Below the pieces are notes generated by a model. The model ran no database searches and was not told where the DNA came from. It saw only the letters and a program-made list of their open reading frames with translations. Below are positions 30,225 through 43,581 of a DNA stretch of 64,000 nt, one piece after another (within the stretch, counting starts at the first letter, position 1; each line of letters opens with the position of its first letter). The translations under genes were made by a program, and so were the position numbers. This DNA is from Glebionis coronaria. Taxonomy: Eukaryota > Streptophyta > Magnoliopsida > Asterales > Asteraceae. The stretch lies in assembly GCA_025667525.1 (NCBI GenBank), contig CM046875.1, positions 205,464,271 through 205,528,270 of the forward strand, given 5' to 3'.

Positions 30225-33139
30225 TCTCGTTATAGAGAACGAAAGATTTTTAAAACCAAGGTTTTGAATAAAACATTTCAAAATAATTTAACTATAAACA
30301 TTTTTTACAAAATGCCTAAAAATCTTTTGACTATAACGGTGCCGAAGAATTCCCGAGTTACCGACAAGGCCAGACTGAGAAGTGTTATTTTAATATATAT
30401 GTAACTTGGATTATATATATGTTGTAATTTGATTACATGATTATTTGATGATTATTTAATACTTATACAAGGTATTTATACGACGTAGATTGTCACAAGG
30501 AATCCTAAATCCCCTAGTAAATTAATCGAAGCTATTCTCGTAGGAATTCTAGCTATCCTAGATCTAAACCAAGTTGTGGATATTTATGATCCCAACAAAT
30601 GGTTGATATTCGTAGAAATGTTGATATTAGTTGTGATATTAAAGAAGAATTTGCGAGATTAAATCTGATATCGATGTCATGACGATCTTTCCTTATAGAG
30701 TGGAGTTTGACAAAACGTTACCACTTAGAAAGATGTCATGTGATTCGTTGTCATCCAATTCTTAAATTTGAAATCGAAAGGGTAAATGTTGCACTTGAGG
30801 CTGTCAATGGAACCATTATCCAAAAAGCCTCATGCCACTAGTACCTTTCCGAGAAGTCTAATTGAATGTGTGAGTCGTTTCATACTAGTGACTCAATTGA
30901 TAACTATTGTTTTAAGAGCTATAGGATTGGAAATTAAGTGTTGATCATATCGAGCTTTTATTGCCCTTTTAAGGTCTAAGAATAAGGTTGAAAGTACTGG
31001 AGAATGAGGTAGGATGTCACATTGAGTATAAGTTGATTAAAACTTGAATAAAGTAAAAGTTTAACCTGTATGGAATAAGAAACTGTTAAGAGGAAGTTGT
31101 TGAGTTCTGTGATTAAATTATAAGGTTTTAATTGATTATTGATTCATGTTAAGGGTTGTTCCTAGGCCATTGTCCAATGACGAGGATGCCCAATATCCAA
31201 TAAATAAATTGAAGAAATCTTCTTCTGAATTGGGACCGATGAATCTTCCGGGATAGGTGGGACACCTAATGACTCTTGTAGATTAGTATTCATTGTGGTA
31301 TCTTTTAAAAATAATCCCTAACTTAACTGAGACATCAGTTTGTAGGATGAGTTCTTGGAATTGTATGACATAGTGACACGTAATGTGTTACGGTACAATT
31401 TTGACTTGTTTGTGATTAATGAAAATACTACATTTGATTGCTAAATTCTACATGTATCGATGTTATCTATCTTTTATTGCTTCATCCTAATGTTCGCATT
31501 AGTGATGCAACCATTGAACAAGTACTCATCTCGAATTGAGTTACGTTGTGGATTATTCTTTTCGAGCGCCAGCAAGGTCATGAACCTCATGATTATTTGA
31601 CTAAAGCTCGTTTCCTATCATATTGTAGTTAGTTCTTGGTGAACAAGCTTTCATCACTCTTTTGCAGATCACTCATTGTTTTTATAAGATAAAAACAGTA
31701 TCCCTCGAGAAAAATTGAATTTTCATCACTATAAGGATTATTCAAAGTGAGATTTCTAAGTGATCGTTATCGAAATGAAGTTGTTTATAAAACATCTTGG
31801 AAAACTTAATTGTTTTCATAATAAAGAAAATCTTTGTAAATTTATTTTTGATTCTTATTTAAGAATTAAGCATGAAAATGTTTTTATTATAAACATGATG
31901 ATAAAATTTTGACGAACTGAGTATTGCATCGTTAATCTTGAAATTGTATATAGTTGCGGGCCTACATACAATTTGGAATGGACCAGGCAAGGCTGATTAG
32001 TAGTCACCATAAAATTAATTGATAAACACTACATTTTCTTTGAAGTTATGAAAGATTAAATTGTATGAGATCTGCAAGAAGTGAAAAATAGGGACATGTT
32101 GATAGGGACACCTACATATGTGCCCGTACTATTTATTCTTCTGAACGCGAGAAAGATGGATTGTTATCCATCGGAAATCGATAGGAATTCCACGGGGATT
32201 GCCTTCTCTTCTAATATATATATGTTTTTATTTCATTATTAACATCCAATCCCATGCTAATAAGAAAAACGAGCGATACGGAATTTAATCATCTGTGGAA
32301 ATTGTCTTATTTGACAATTGACAATTCTTTCTTGTCCAATTCTTCTGTGGTGAGATTCTTAGGAAAAGTATCTGATTACCGAGTGTTGATACCCGACCGT
32401 ATGCATTAACGTTCCTATCATTTCTTTTGATTAGATTTCATTTGAATGACCTGGGTAACGATCCGAGGAGCTTTCGAATGCGTACTCAAATTATGAAATA
32501 GGATATATTCATATTCGTTAAATGTTTTTGTCTTTATCTGAATTGAAATTCACTCGCGTAAATTAAGCGTTGACATTACTCTTTTGGTGATAGTTGTGTC
32601 TCCATATATCCTTGAATTTGTGAAGGATTATGAATTATTATTAGTCTTTTGAGAAGTTCACATCGTATCAACGGTGATGAAACTGGAAAGTTGATAGTGC
32701 CAGTAGAATGAATTGATTAATTATGACATAATGAAATTGTCTTAATTGATGGGAACTCGAGTAGAATTCCCGTAAAAGATAAGATGTTAATTATCAAAAG
32801 TGATGTAAATAATTCTTGATGAATGACCATATCCTGCATTTAGACTTGAAATTATACCGTGAATGGTTGTGAATTAGTCAAAGATATTATAATTTAGAAA
32901 GAACTTAAAGTAAATTTATTAAAAGATGTTTCCGTTATCTGAAACTTTAGGAGGTATTTGCTGGTGAATTACCTAGACTTTCGCCATTAAGGCAGGTTGA
33001 ATTTGGTATTGATTATATTCCCGGTGCTGCACCCGTGACATCAGCACCTTCGAAATCGAAAGAATTACCGTGCAACTTAGAGAGTTGTCAGAGAAAGCTT
33101 TTATTCTACCAAGCTCGTCATCATGAAGAGCTATGGTGT
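30225..33139 (+). pseudogene. Tekay-1 gag/protease region, decayed beyond recognition
   Basis: By position this should hold gag and protease. I could not recognise either, and stops are frequent in all frames. A short frame starting MPKNLL lies at ~30311. I do not assign function to any part. Confidence 0.5.
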
Positions 33140-33520
33140 TATTATTTCTTATGTTTATTGATTACCGTGAACTAAGTAAATTGACCATTAAAATCTATAT
33201 CCACTACCCAAGATGATGGATTGTTCGATCATTTACAAGGTTCTAGCGTATGTTCTAAAGGTTTGATCCATGGCATGGTTATCATCAACTTCGCATCTGC
33301 GAAAAATATTATCTATTCTAATCACTACATCCGGTACTTGTAATGAACATTATGAGTTTCACGTGATGTCGTTTGGATTGACTAATACACATGTAGCATC
33401 CATAAATTTGGTGAATCACGTGTGTAGGCTGTAATTTGATAAATTCATGCTTGCGATCATTAAGGACCATCTGTTTGTTTATAAGAATAAGTATGAGTTA
33501 ATAATTATTTATTGATTGCC
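33140..33520 (+). pseudogene. Tekay-1 reverse transcriptase remnant
   Basis: Translating across several frame changes gives IDYRELSKLTIK (~33156-33190), WHGYHQLR (~33272-33294), HYEFHVMSFGLTN (~33346-33384) and then LVNHVC and FDKFMLAI, matching the order of Gypsy RT motifs. The catalytic region is degraded (KDHLFVYKN where a FIDDILIYS-type motif is expected). It cannot make an enzyme. Confidence 0.85.
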
Positions 33521-33619
33521 CTGAATTGGCCGAACAATAAAAACATGTACCTTGAATTTTTAACGTGTGATTTAAGGCTTGATCCTTTACATAAAATGAC
33601 TGTTTGATTAATGATGGTA

Positions 33620-33819
<200 letters not shown>

Positions 33820-34784
33820 ACTCTTCAACAATTAGAGCCATTAAGGCTTTGGGTTTCACCAAAAAGAAAATGGAAATATGTTTTGACAAATGTTTTAACA
33901 AAGGATTTTTAAGGGATTATTCCCTTATACACAAATCATTTAACTAAACTCCTGTTTACGGGTAAATGTTTGTGTATACCACAAGACGACCTAAGAGGAA
34001 TTGAGGAAACCGTTTAAACCATGACTTGAAACTTGAAACGACAATTTTTGCTTTTCAACTAAGAAAATTTTGACCAAAGTATAACCAAAGGTTTTTCGAA
34101 CGTTTACGAATCTTATTAATTATTTTTAATAAATCAACCGAAAATCGTGTTAACTAAAATTCAAATTTATTTTGAATATCTTTATATAATTGGTCGACCT
34201 AAGAAATTTAAAACTTTTAACGTTTACGTTTCATAAAAACTTAATATTTATTGTTAATTTACGTGTAATAATTATCGACGTTTTAAAACGTCGGATTGAG
34301 CAAAACTAATAAAAATGATAGTTGAGACGAAACTAAAACTTAGAAAATATTAAGAAAGAATTTATGAGTAAATTGTGGACATGATAATTATTTCATCAGG
34401 AAGGTGAATGTAATTACTAACATATTATGTAGAAAAGATAAAGAATCAATTAGGATGTGTTCCTTAATAATGACTGTGCAAAATAAATTGTTGAACAATT
34501 TAAAATAAGCGGTGTTTGTAAAAAGGATAATATAGATAATAAAAAGGGGTTCACGACTAATATGAACCATTAGAATTGAGAAGCCGATGGCGCTAAATGT
34601 ATAAAAGGCCACTTGTGATTGTCTAAATATGGAGGATTGTGAGATATAGTTATGTTGGAATCTTGTAAGTATAAGTATTTTATTCATGACATTTATGATT
34701 TAATGTATTTTTATCTGAAGAAGTTGTACTAATGGCAAATTATGAAGGCAGACATCGCCTCATACATTAGTAAACGTCTAGCTA

Positions 34785-35170
34785 TTGCAAAGGTCATCAT
34801 CTGAATTTGATTTGATTTGGGTCATCGTCGACAGACTGACCAAATCTGCTAATATCATTCCTATTAATGATAGATCCTCGATGAAGAAATTGACCCTTTT
34901 GTATTTAAAGGAGTTGTGTAAACATGGTGTGCCTGTATCGATCATCTCTATCAAGATCCTCTCTTCGCATCGAATTTCTAGAGATTTGCTCAAAAGTCAT
35001 TAGGAACGAACCTTGATGAGAGTACTGTTTACCACCCCAATCGAAGGGATGAGGTAAAGTAACGATACAAATTACTAGAAGCGCTGTTTTATGCTTGAAT
35101 GATTGACCTTTGGTAATAAACCGTATAATCGATTTCCTTGTAGAGATTATCATTGATAATTATCGTGTTA
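34785..35170 (+). pseudogene. Tekay-1 integrase remnant
   Basis: A 72-codon frame carries WVIVDRLTKSANIIPIND and HGVPVSIIS, the central part of a Gypsy integrase core. YHPNRRDE (~35029) follows after a frame change, and LVEIIIDNY (~35140) aligns with the expected later segment. The catalytic residues are lost or out of frame. The stretch 33818-34784 between RT and integrase is decayed and gave no clear RNase H motif. Confidence 0.85.
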
Positions 35171-35894
35171 GGATCGAGATCGGATCTTGTAAGGATCTAA
35201 ATATTAGAGCATCTGTTAGTAGGAGTTGGGATGAAGACATCCGACATACACCCATTGTGAGTTGGACATGTCTTATAGGTTTAAGGTTTCCTATGATGGC
35301 GAACCTAACCTTACAAAATACTCGACCCGCGAGACCTGAAATGATTGTTGAAATTAGTATCTGATTATTGACTGCCGGTAGTGGGCAGGAGGTTATGTGA
35401 ATATGAAATGTAGATCTTGAAGTGCCGGATAGGTAGCGAAGTTATGCCAAAAATTTTCACCATAGAAAGATGAATTGATGATCTGAAAGATCATGGGAAT
35501 TAAGTCCCCGTTGTATGGGACCATTGAGATAATATAAAGAGTTGGTTTGAAAGGCATATAAGCTGGATCTACCCTAGGACTTCAAGAGCTGCGTGAATTA
35601 TGTTTCATATATCGAACTTGATAAAATGTCTATCAAGTGAAAATCTGATTGTTTCTTAGTAAAGTTTAGATCGGCGAAAAGTTGCATTCATCATAAACCC
35701 GTGAACATCATGGATAGAGAAAGTAAGTCAACATTTAGCCTGATCTTATTCCCGTAGTTATGTTTGATGAAACTCACGTATTGTAATGGATTACACTTGT
35801 GAGAAAAGACCGAATGTGGAGGAAATACCCACATGGATTTAACTCTATAAGAAGCGAGTAGTAAGATAAGATGATCTTTGAGGACAAAGATCCT

Positions 35895-35910
35895 GTTTAG
35901 GGGTAAATGT
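35895..35910 (+). other. Polypurine tract region of Tekay-1
   Basis: GTTTAGGGGTAAATGT directly precedes the LTR start TGTGACAATCC. It is a weakened tract. Confidence 0.65.
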
Positions 35911-38900
35911 TGTGACAATCCGTCAATTTATGGTTGATATTTTATTCTCAATATTTATTTGAAAACATTATTTTAATGTTATAATATGAACTCACTTATT
36001 TTTGGGAAGAAATTTGGATTTACGTCTTGAAGTGGCATCGACTACGTCTAAACCAGAGGATTCTACGTTACGTGCTTACGTTTACATACACCATTTTGGT
36101 GACAGTCTGACATTTCAGGAAATAAATTTATCCGTGAATATTATTTTGGAATTTTAAATTTGTGTTGGTTCATAAACTCACAAATTTACGAGAAGAGATT
36201 AGGACTTACGATTATAATTTAACGTCCTTCACGACTAAACCGGAAACCTTAGGATTACGTATTTACGTTATCGAACTCCATTTTTGATGAGACAATTTTT
36301 ATTAGATTCGTTTTGTGCCGTTGATTCATAATTTATAAAAATGTTTTTCGTAAAACGACCCGAGGGCACGCAAATCGAGAAAACTAGAATTGAGGAATAC
36401 CCGTAAATTAGTGGGATGAGACAAAACAAGGTTTGCCCCACCCCACTATATGGACGGCTAAACATAAGCCACCACACACCCTTAGGTGTCAACTTGTATT
36501 AAACAAGTTGTTACACTTGGCTTGCTTAACTAAATAAGCTACCAACACATCAAAACCACTAGCACCAAACCATTATCTCATTTCATCTCATGCAAACCAC
36601 CAACTCCTCTCTTCCTCTCTCTAAAATTTGTCCAAGAACCACCCCTAATCACCCTCATTTGATCAATTTTAACCATGAAATCATGTGTTATTCACACATA
36701 TGATGAAGCCCTTTTGAAGCTCTATAGATTGGTGGTGATTTTAACATCCAAGGAGAAGATTTGGTGATGTTCAAGGGCTGATTTCTACATGAAGTTTACA
36801 AGTATTGGTGGCCATGAAGATTGGTGTTGATCTATCACAAGTTCTTCCATCAAAATCCAAGCCTTGATCATAAACTACACAACCTTGGTGGTATAAAGAT
36901 TGTTCTTTCCATCCTCTTGTTATTTTGATTATGTAATCATGTATTTTCTTTCTTATTGTATATTTATATGATGAATATATGATGATAAAAATGTTGTGTG
37001 GGGATCAAGTGTTAATAAATATGATTAAAGAGATGAAAAACCATAGGTAACAAGGTTAAAATCTTGCTAAATATGATGGCTGTATAAAAACAGTAAGTAA
37101 CCAAATGTTACACTGATAAAATGGTAAAGTAGAATCAATATACAGTAATTATTAGGTGTTATACACATGTGAGAGTTGGCCATGCAATAGAATCATCAAA
37201 ATGAGTGAGATATGATCAAAACAAGATGAGTGTACCAATCTGAATAGTCTGTTTTTTAGGGACTGTTAAGGATAGTTAGACATGGAATGAGCAGTAGCTA
37301 TAACTAACTTAACTGTAGCACCTATCATGTAGTTTATGGTGTCTAAAAATGAGCTTCTATCTCCTTGTAGAACTCAAGATATGGTAAAAATGGTGAAAGT
37401 GAAACTAAAAATCAGATTTTGAAGAATTAATGTTTAATAGTATTATATAAGCACTCAAACTAATATAGTATAAAATGTGAATTAAAACCCACTAACTTAT
37501 AAATTTCATTTATATAAATATGTATAAGGTTAAATAAATGGACACTTTATAAAAATGGTAGTTGAATAAGATTTATAAGTTATAAAAACTATAAACATGA
37601 TTTTTACGACTTTTTCGGCTATTACCGTAAAATTAACGTTTTTCGCCAATTAAAACTTAGACGATCAAACCCGTCTAATGTAAAGTTTTTAAACGTCATA
37701 TACTGATATATAAGTACTTAATACAAGTAAAAACCGATAAAACCTGAACTATAGGACATACGGACATTAACGAGCTAAGTTAGCATATTTGGACTAATAA
37801 TTTAACTAAATAAGTTAAAACACTTATAAAAATTACTTAGTGGGCTTAACCCATTTGGGCCCAACATGTAAAGTATAATACTGATAATAAAAGTATAATT
37901 GGGCTAATGAATAGTATTGGGCTTGTAATAGGCCCATCGGGCTTCAAAATGTAAACAAATTGAACTAGTGTAACTAGTCTTAAAAATTTCCAACACATAA
38001 CACTAAAATGAGTAAATGAGAATATATAAACCCACTTGATCATCATATATATAAAATCATCATATGTATACATAATTGTTATTTTTATAAAGTCATTGGA
38101 CAAGAGTCTAAGACGAGTATTATTTGTCTAGGTTTCCGTGATTGAAGCACGTACCGTACATCCGAATTGCCGATAACCCGCTTTCCCACATCAACGTGAG
38201 TTCATAGCCTCGCACTCTTTTAAATGTTTTTATGAAATGTTTTATAAACCCGCGAGGGAGATAACATGTTAGTTTTTATAAAATAAGACACTAGTTGTCC
38301 CAATTGTCTGTTTATTGATTTGGACCCGAATGATTATATGACCTGATGTATGATTATATGACCCGATAGATGAAACGAAATGGATTATTAAAGTTAGGTT
38401 ATGTCACTAAAAGTCCCATTAGCATGAATTGTGAACTACCGGGATTTGGTAGACGCTTATGCATATAATAGTACTATTTGGGGACGATCACCCCTGTTCG
38501 CGCCTTGACGGTTGATCCCCGTCGTGCCACATTGATTGGTAAGCGAATTTATGTATGAGAAGATTTACACAAGCCTGATTATTGTGAAGATACGCTAATT
38601 TAGATGGGCAAATGAGTTTCGGGTTAGCTACCCGTAGTTTGTTGTAGTAAGGTAACAATGTCATGCGGCTTATAATAATCCAAATAACGAAATACTGATA
38701 TACACACTAAATTACGATATATTGCCTGACTAGCAATACGGGGTCTTATTATTGATTTTATGTTCGTGTTTTGGTTTTACATAACCATATTCATATAACG
38801 GTTTTTATTTAACTTTATACAACGTCATAAGACGTATTGTATGACGTTTTTACGACATTGGCTCGTATAATGATTTTGAAGGCAAATGCCTATATTATGA

Positions 38901-39336
38901 TTTTTGATAAGGATTTGTACAAAATGACTTTGGCTATTTTATGGCCTATTATAAAGATTTGTATAAAAATGATTTTCGGTGATAATTATATACCGATGAT
39001 ATATTGATGGTTTATTAAACTCTATGAATTCACTCGGCGTTATCGCTGACCTTTTCTTTTAACATGTTTTGTCTCAGGTACTTGAAGGTAATTCTCAGGA
39101 AGACATCAAGAATTCATGGCCCGCACTTAAATATTAATTTCCATTCAAATGCTTTGTAAAACCTGTATAAAATACAATGGCTTGGGACCTATGTAAATTT
39201 GATATTTATGAATGGAAATGCTTTATTATTAAACGACGCGATTCTTATGCGTTGTATATGATGTGAGTAATGTGCTATCCCGTAACACCAACGAGTCTTC
39301 CGCTGTATTGAATTGTGTAAATTTGGGGGTGTTACA
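35911..39336 (+). repeat. 3' LTR of Tekay-1
   Basis: 3426 bp, starting TGTGACAATCC and ending GGGGGTGTTACA. A TATA candidate CTATATGG is at about 36446-36453. The last 2404 bp match the 5' LTR copy. It ends against an Athila-type LTR stub at 39337. Confidence 0.92.
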
Positions 39337-39482
39337 TTTTCTCTCTTTTTCATATTTTTATCCTGAAACACAATAAAAACACAAACCACACATAATTCCG
39401 ACTTTTACGACATAAAATATACGTTTTGGTCTTGTTATTATTGGAAATATGTGGTAAAGGATAAGTGTTTTAACACTTATTA
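39337..39482 (-). mobile_element. Stub of an Athila-type LTR
   Basis: On the minus strand it starts TAATAAGTGTTAAAACACTT and continues CCTTTACCACATATTTCC, ACAAGACCAAAACG and TGTGTGGTTTGTG, in the order seen at the start of the Athila-1 LTR. About 146 bp remain before the Tekay-1 LTR end. Tekay-1 probably inserted into this LTR, whose other part would lie left of the window. Confidence 0.7.
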
Positions 39483-39897
39483 ATTTATAATGTTTTTATA
39501 ATGATTATTTGATGTTGTTGTCCTATGATTTATGATGATGGATCTAAGAAATAAAGAAGAAAAGAGATGAAGTTTTAGAGAGAGAAAGAAGATAGATAAA
39601 AGAGAGAGATGTGTGAAACTTGTGGAATATTAGACTAAGGAAAAATGAAACAATCAACCCTCTCCTAACATGCTAGGAGAGGTATTTATAGTCCTGCCTT
39701 ACATGTAGGCTTTATGGGCTACTTGATTTGGCCGGGCATGAATCCATTAACTATATAACCTTAAAGATGGACTATAAGCTATTTTATTAAGCCCGTGATT
39801 GTCGACTATTATACTATCTATTACAACATTCTAAGAATAATATATAATACACATATGACCGAACATTCTTGTTTGACTCAATATTTTGAGGCTAACA
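39483..39897 (-). mobile_element. 3' LTR of Copia-B (truncated)
   Basis: On the minus strand it begins TGTTAGCCTC at 39897 beside the polypurine tract. It shares order and scattered sequence with the Copia-A LTR (CATG, CCCATA, TATAAATACC, CT-rich leader at ~39580-39610). The downstream end is cut by the Athila-type stub at 39482. Confidence 0.8.
39659..39690 (-). promoter_or_regulatory. TATA box and start-site hairpin of the Copia-B LTR
   Basis: The minus-strand TATAAATA (39690-39683) is followed immediately by CCTCTCCTA-GCATGT-TAGGAGAGG (39682-39659), perfect 9-bp arms. The position equals that of the Copia-A hairpin at 7125-7147, but several base pairs differ, so the pairing and not the sequence is conserved. 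Confidence 0.75.
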
Positions 39898-39909
39898 ATC
39901 TCCCCCAAT
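39898..39909 (-). other. Polypurine tract of Copia-B
   Basis: The minus strand reads ATTGGGGGAGATT directly before TGTTAG, equivalent to 6937-6947 in Copia-A. Confidence 0.85.
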
Positions 39910-42566
39910 GAGAGGTCATTCCTCTACGACATTTGGAGATTTATATAGATTACTAATCTCGCCATAATTGAGTCGAGAACGTGTAATAGTAGTGTTGTTC
40001 CTTCATGTTGTGATCTTTGAGCCTTTGTCGTTGTCTTTCGACTTTCTCTCTAATCTTGAGATCTTCAAATCTTTGACCGAATCATTCTTGATGACACAAT
40101 ATTTTGAGACTAACATCTCACGCACTAAGACGTCATTACTCTGCGACATGCGAGTATTTATGGAGATAATTAATATTTAGTATTTCGATCTTCAAAATGA
40201 CTGCTTTATTCTTGTTGGTCACCATCATTGACTTGTCTTTGCCATCTTTCTATCTCGTGTCTTTAATCTTTGACTTTGCTGAGTACACCATAACGCCACC
40301 TTCTCGAGACAAAACATAGGCACGTACTGAATGGCTTTGACATTCGTCCTAAATTGGTAGTGCTTTACCTCTGGTCGGTGATGAACGTTATACGCTATTA
40401 AATACCATACCTGTTATTAGGTATATTCAATTAAGAACCTCCTTGACAAGGTTTCGCGGCTGTACTAGCCGTTCTCTTTATTCGACCGTCTCAAAGCAAG
40501 ACTACGAACATAAAGAGTGAATCAATTGGATAAATATTCGCTTGATTAAAGTCGTCAATTCAAATTCCTAGAAAAAAGTTTGATTCTTAAAGAATCTCAC
40601 CATTGTTGCTTTCCGGCTGACACAAGCTTGATCCATAAAGAATCTCACAAGTCACCTACTATAGCACTATTTGAGGTTGACGCTAGAAGGATTTCCATGC
40701 GTCAATGTGAATATTAATGAGTATCACTCTGAATGTTCTGGCAAGACCATAAAGATGTTTCGTAGAAACCTAAAACGATTTTGAAGTTATTCAGAATCAA
40801 ACCACTATTGCTTTTCAGTTTTGCATATGTTTAATTCATAAAGAATCTTACACATGACCTACCGCAGTGCTGTTTGATGTTAACACTGGATGGATTTCCA
40901 CTCATTGTGAATACTAGGTAGCATCACTCTGACTGTTCTAGCAATATTGCAAGGATATAGCTTAGGACTGTCTTCTTCGTCATTTCGTGTGTCCTAATGA
41001 GATTTCATCGATCTCTTGGCTCTAGACTCGATTAGTGAACTTTTAGTGGTCGGAGGCTGGAGCAGATGTCACCAATACAATATCAACTATCTCAGATTGA
41101 GAAAGCCAACAGAAGTCGTGCAGCTGTTATCCGTGACAATAAAACAAACTTATTTTGAGAGAAGCCTGAGTCAGCTAGGTAAGGGTTGTGCATTACATCA
41201 CTAGGTCCATGATGTGTTTTCTTCATGATTTGTTGACCCAGTTTTTGCCTAAGTTGTATGGAGGTCTAATTTCATTACACCCTTTATCCTTACATTTCTT
41301 TTTCATTATTCAACCACTTCAATGCTTACAAAGACGTCATCACAAGCACCTTGTTGTGATTTTTCCAGTGCTAGCTTAAGTACTTAGTCGGCATTCAGCT
41401 ACTTTCACAATCTACTCCATCTTTCCTAAGGACTTCTAATAATCTATTAGATTGTCCCTAGGAAGATCCCTCTGGTTCTGGTTGAATCATAGGACTTATG
41501 CCTAACCACCCTTTTGCCACCAATAACGTCGTGAATTAAATATGTTGTGGGTATGAGATCGTAAACATAAAACCACTTGAAAGTCTATCAATGTGTTTGA
41601 AAAACATTTAACACCTTGATAGTTTTGTCGTTTCAGAAAAGCTCCCCTTCACATGTGTATCGATAATCGAAAGTGTTTCACACATGTGGGTAAGAGTCAA
41701 AGTGCTTGAGTCTTTAGATCACATTTTAATCACATTTTCTCCCCTATCTCTAATATATAAAATCATTTGATATTAGAGATACCAATTTTGATTAAAATAT
41801 ATTGTGAAAAATAGTCTTGAAAATCTTCGGGATAATAATGTGTCTAACTAGCATGAATTCTTTGGAACGCTCCCCCTCAAAAAGTGATCCAATTGAATTG
41901 TCATTGTGAGGATGTGATCTACATTTCGCTTTTTGAGGATAGGAGTTGTTGAACACACAATTTTTGAAATATTTTGAATAATCATTAAAAAACTCTTGAA
42001 AAAAATATGTTCAATGCTTTTTGAAAACTAGCAACATTTCAAATTTTTAAGAAATGGTTTTTCAAAAGCATAAACTTGAGTTCATAGACGTTGAATGTAT
42101 TGACAAATCCACTCAAGTGTAAGAAGATTTCTCTTCTTTTGCTAAGAGTAAGAGTAATAAATCGTACACTCCCCCGTGAATATCAACCCGGGTTGCAATC
42201 TGAAAGTAATTACAAGCCATTGTGTTGAGCTCAAAATGTTGAATGTTTTGTGACAAGCTCAAGCCTAGATAGATTGCTCTACCCGTTGTTGGAAAAATTA
42301 TCCAAAATAGACATTTTCCTTTATTAAAAATAGAAATGGCATGTTTTGAAAAATATTTACCACTTTCATTCGAGCTTTATGTACACACCCCTCTCGCTAT
42401 TGAGCGACATTTCTAGGCACGCCCATATTATCGATACTGAAAGACATGTCGAGAAAAATATTTTTGGATTTTCAAAGATTTTTTATTTTTGTTTTGTTTT
42501 TAGATGTTTTATATTTTGTATTTTGCTTTTTCAATGATATTTTCAAGTAGATGTTTGATAGATGAA
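39910..42566 (-). other. Copia-B 3' non-coding region
   Basis: This stretch lies between the RNase H stop and the polypurine tract. The part up to about 41900 aligns with Copia-A 4870-6936 in the same order, including the 24-nt identical block at 41010-41033 and purine-rich tracts near 41640, 41745 and 41870. The 1320-codon accessory ORF is absent: where it should lie (about 41900-42566) there is only AT-rich sequence, with another GGGGGAGTG tract near 42170. Confidence 0.75.
40566..40944 (-). repeat. Tandem duplicate of the ~200-bp module in Copia-B
   Basis: The copies start on the minus strand at 40944 (TTGCTAGAACAG) and 40744 (TTGCCAGAACAT). Each carries CAGAGTGAT, TGGAAATCC, GT(T/C)AAC(A/C)TCAAA, GTAGGT, GATTCTTTATG and GAAAAGCAA or GAAAGCAAC. 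It is the counterpart of 5871-6250. Confidence 0.8.
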
Positions 42567-42901
42567 TCAAGCAAGCAACTCTGCCAGAATCTCCAGTTCT
42601 GCAGGAGTTAAACATCCCATACCAATTTGCCTAACGAGGTACTCAAACCTATCTTTCGATAAAGCTTTCTTAAACAAGTCAGCTAATTGGTAATCCGTTT
42701 CAATAAAGTATAGTTCACCGATACCTCGTTCAACTTGTTCCTTAATGAAGTGATATCTGACATCAATGTGCTTCGTGCGAGAATGATGTACCGGATTGTA
42801 GAAGATGGATATGGCCGACTTTGAGTCACAATACATAGGTACTTTATCAGAGTAGAAGCCATAATCCGTGAGTTGTGTTCTCATCCATAGAACTTGAGCA
42901 T
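42567..42901 (-). pseudogene. Copia-B RNase H, C-terminal fragment
   Basis: The C-terminal end of Ty1/Copia pol. The readable frame starts AQVLWMRTQLTDYGF and holds MYCDSKSAI, HSRTKHIDVRYHFIKEQ and QLADLFKKALSKDRF, the standard end of Copia RNase H. It stops at 42567. Everything upstream (RT, integrase) is missing because the sequence switches to Tekay-2 LTR after the AQVLW codons. It is truncated and cannot act alone. Confidence 0.92.
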
Positions 42902-43564
42902 CCTAGTTACATGTTTCAGTCAGGATTTCATGGTGAATGAGGTGTGTGCCTTGCATCCTTCACAAGGAGCTGATCCCTCCTACCCAAAACTAGTATATTA
43001 AATTAGAGGCAGCCCCTCTAATTTGCATGATGAGGTCACCCCTCCAAGTATTCATGCACGGTGGATTTTCATGACATATATTGGCTAATGGTAAAATATA
43101 TTAAACAGTTTTTACAAGATAAACATAAGGCTTTTTAAACTATAAAACCAGTTTTACAAAGACTTAACCGGGTTATCTAAGACTTAGTTTCTTTAGCTGT
43201 TTCATGCTGTTATGCTTATATTATTCATGCTATACTTGTATATTCGTGCACTGAGCGTTATGCTCAGCCGTTTTTCCTTTCATGTTCTCAAAACGGCAGG
43301 TACCCAGGACTCGAGCATTTGGAGGACGTGCATAGGATGGAAGCTGCCATAGACTTCTTTTCCTTTTTGCCTTCATATACTTATGCTTGTTTAGTCTTTC
43401 ATTCATTTCTTTTGCTTTATGATGTTTTGAGCTTATGTTTGGGAACCAATGTTTGATTCCGGTTTACCCTATGGTCATGTAATGTTTTAGACATTTATCC
43501 TTGTATGCTTTGATGACACGCCATAATTACGCGTGACATTCCATTATCAAAATGGGGTGTTACA
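42901..43564 (+). repeat. 5' LTR remnant of Tekay-2
   Basis: It matches 50147-50807 and ends GGTGTTACA. The first ~2.35 kb of the LTR are missing. At the left edge GCATCCTAG also exists in the 3' LTR, while the Copia side ends in GAGCA, giving a 3-bp overlap typical of an end-joined deletion. Confidence 0.9.
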
Positions 43565-43569
43565 ATTAC

Positions 43570-43581
43570 GGTATCAGAGCC
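43570..43581 (+). other. tRNA-Met-type primer-binding site of Tekay-2
   Basis: GGTATCAGAGCC lies five bases after the LTR end. It matches the usual TGGTATCAGAGC except at its first base. Confidence 0.85.

Noticed and set aside
36000..36930. A host gene near the CT-rich stretch at 36600
   Set aside because: It lies inside the Tekay-1 3' LTR and has no ORF.
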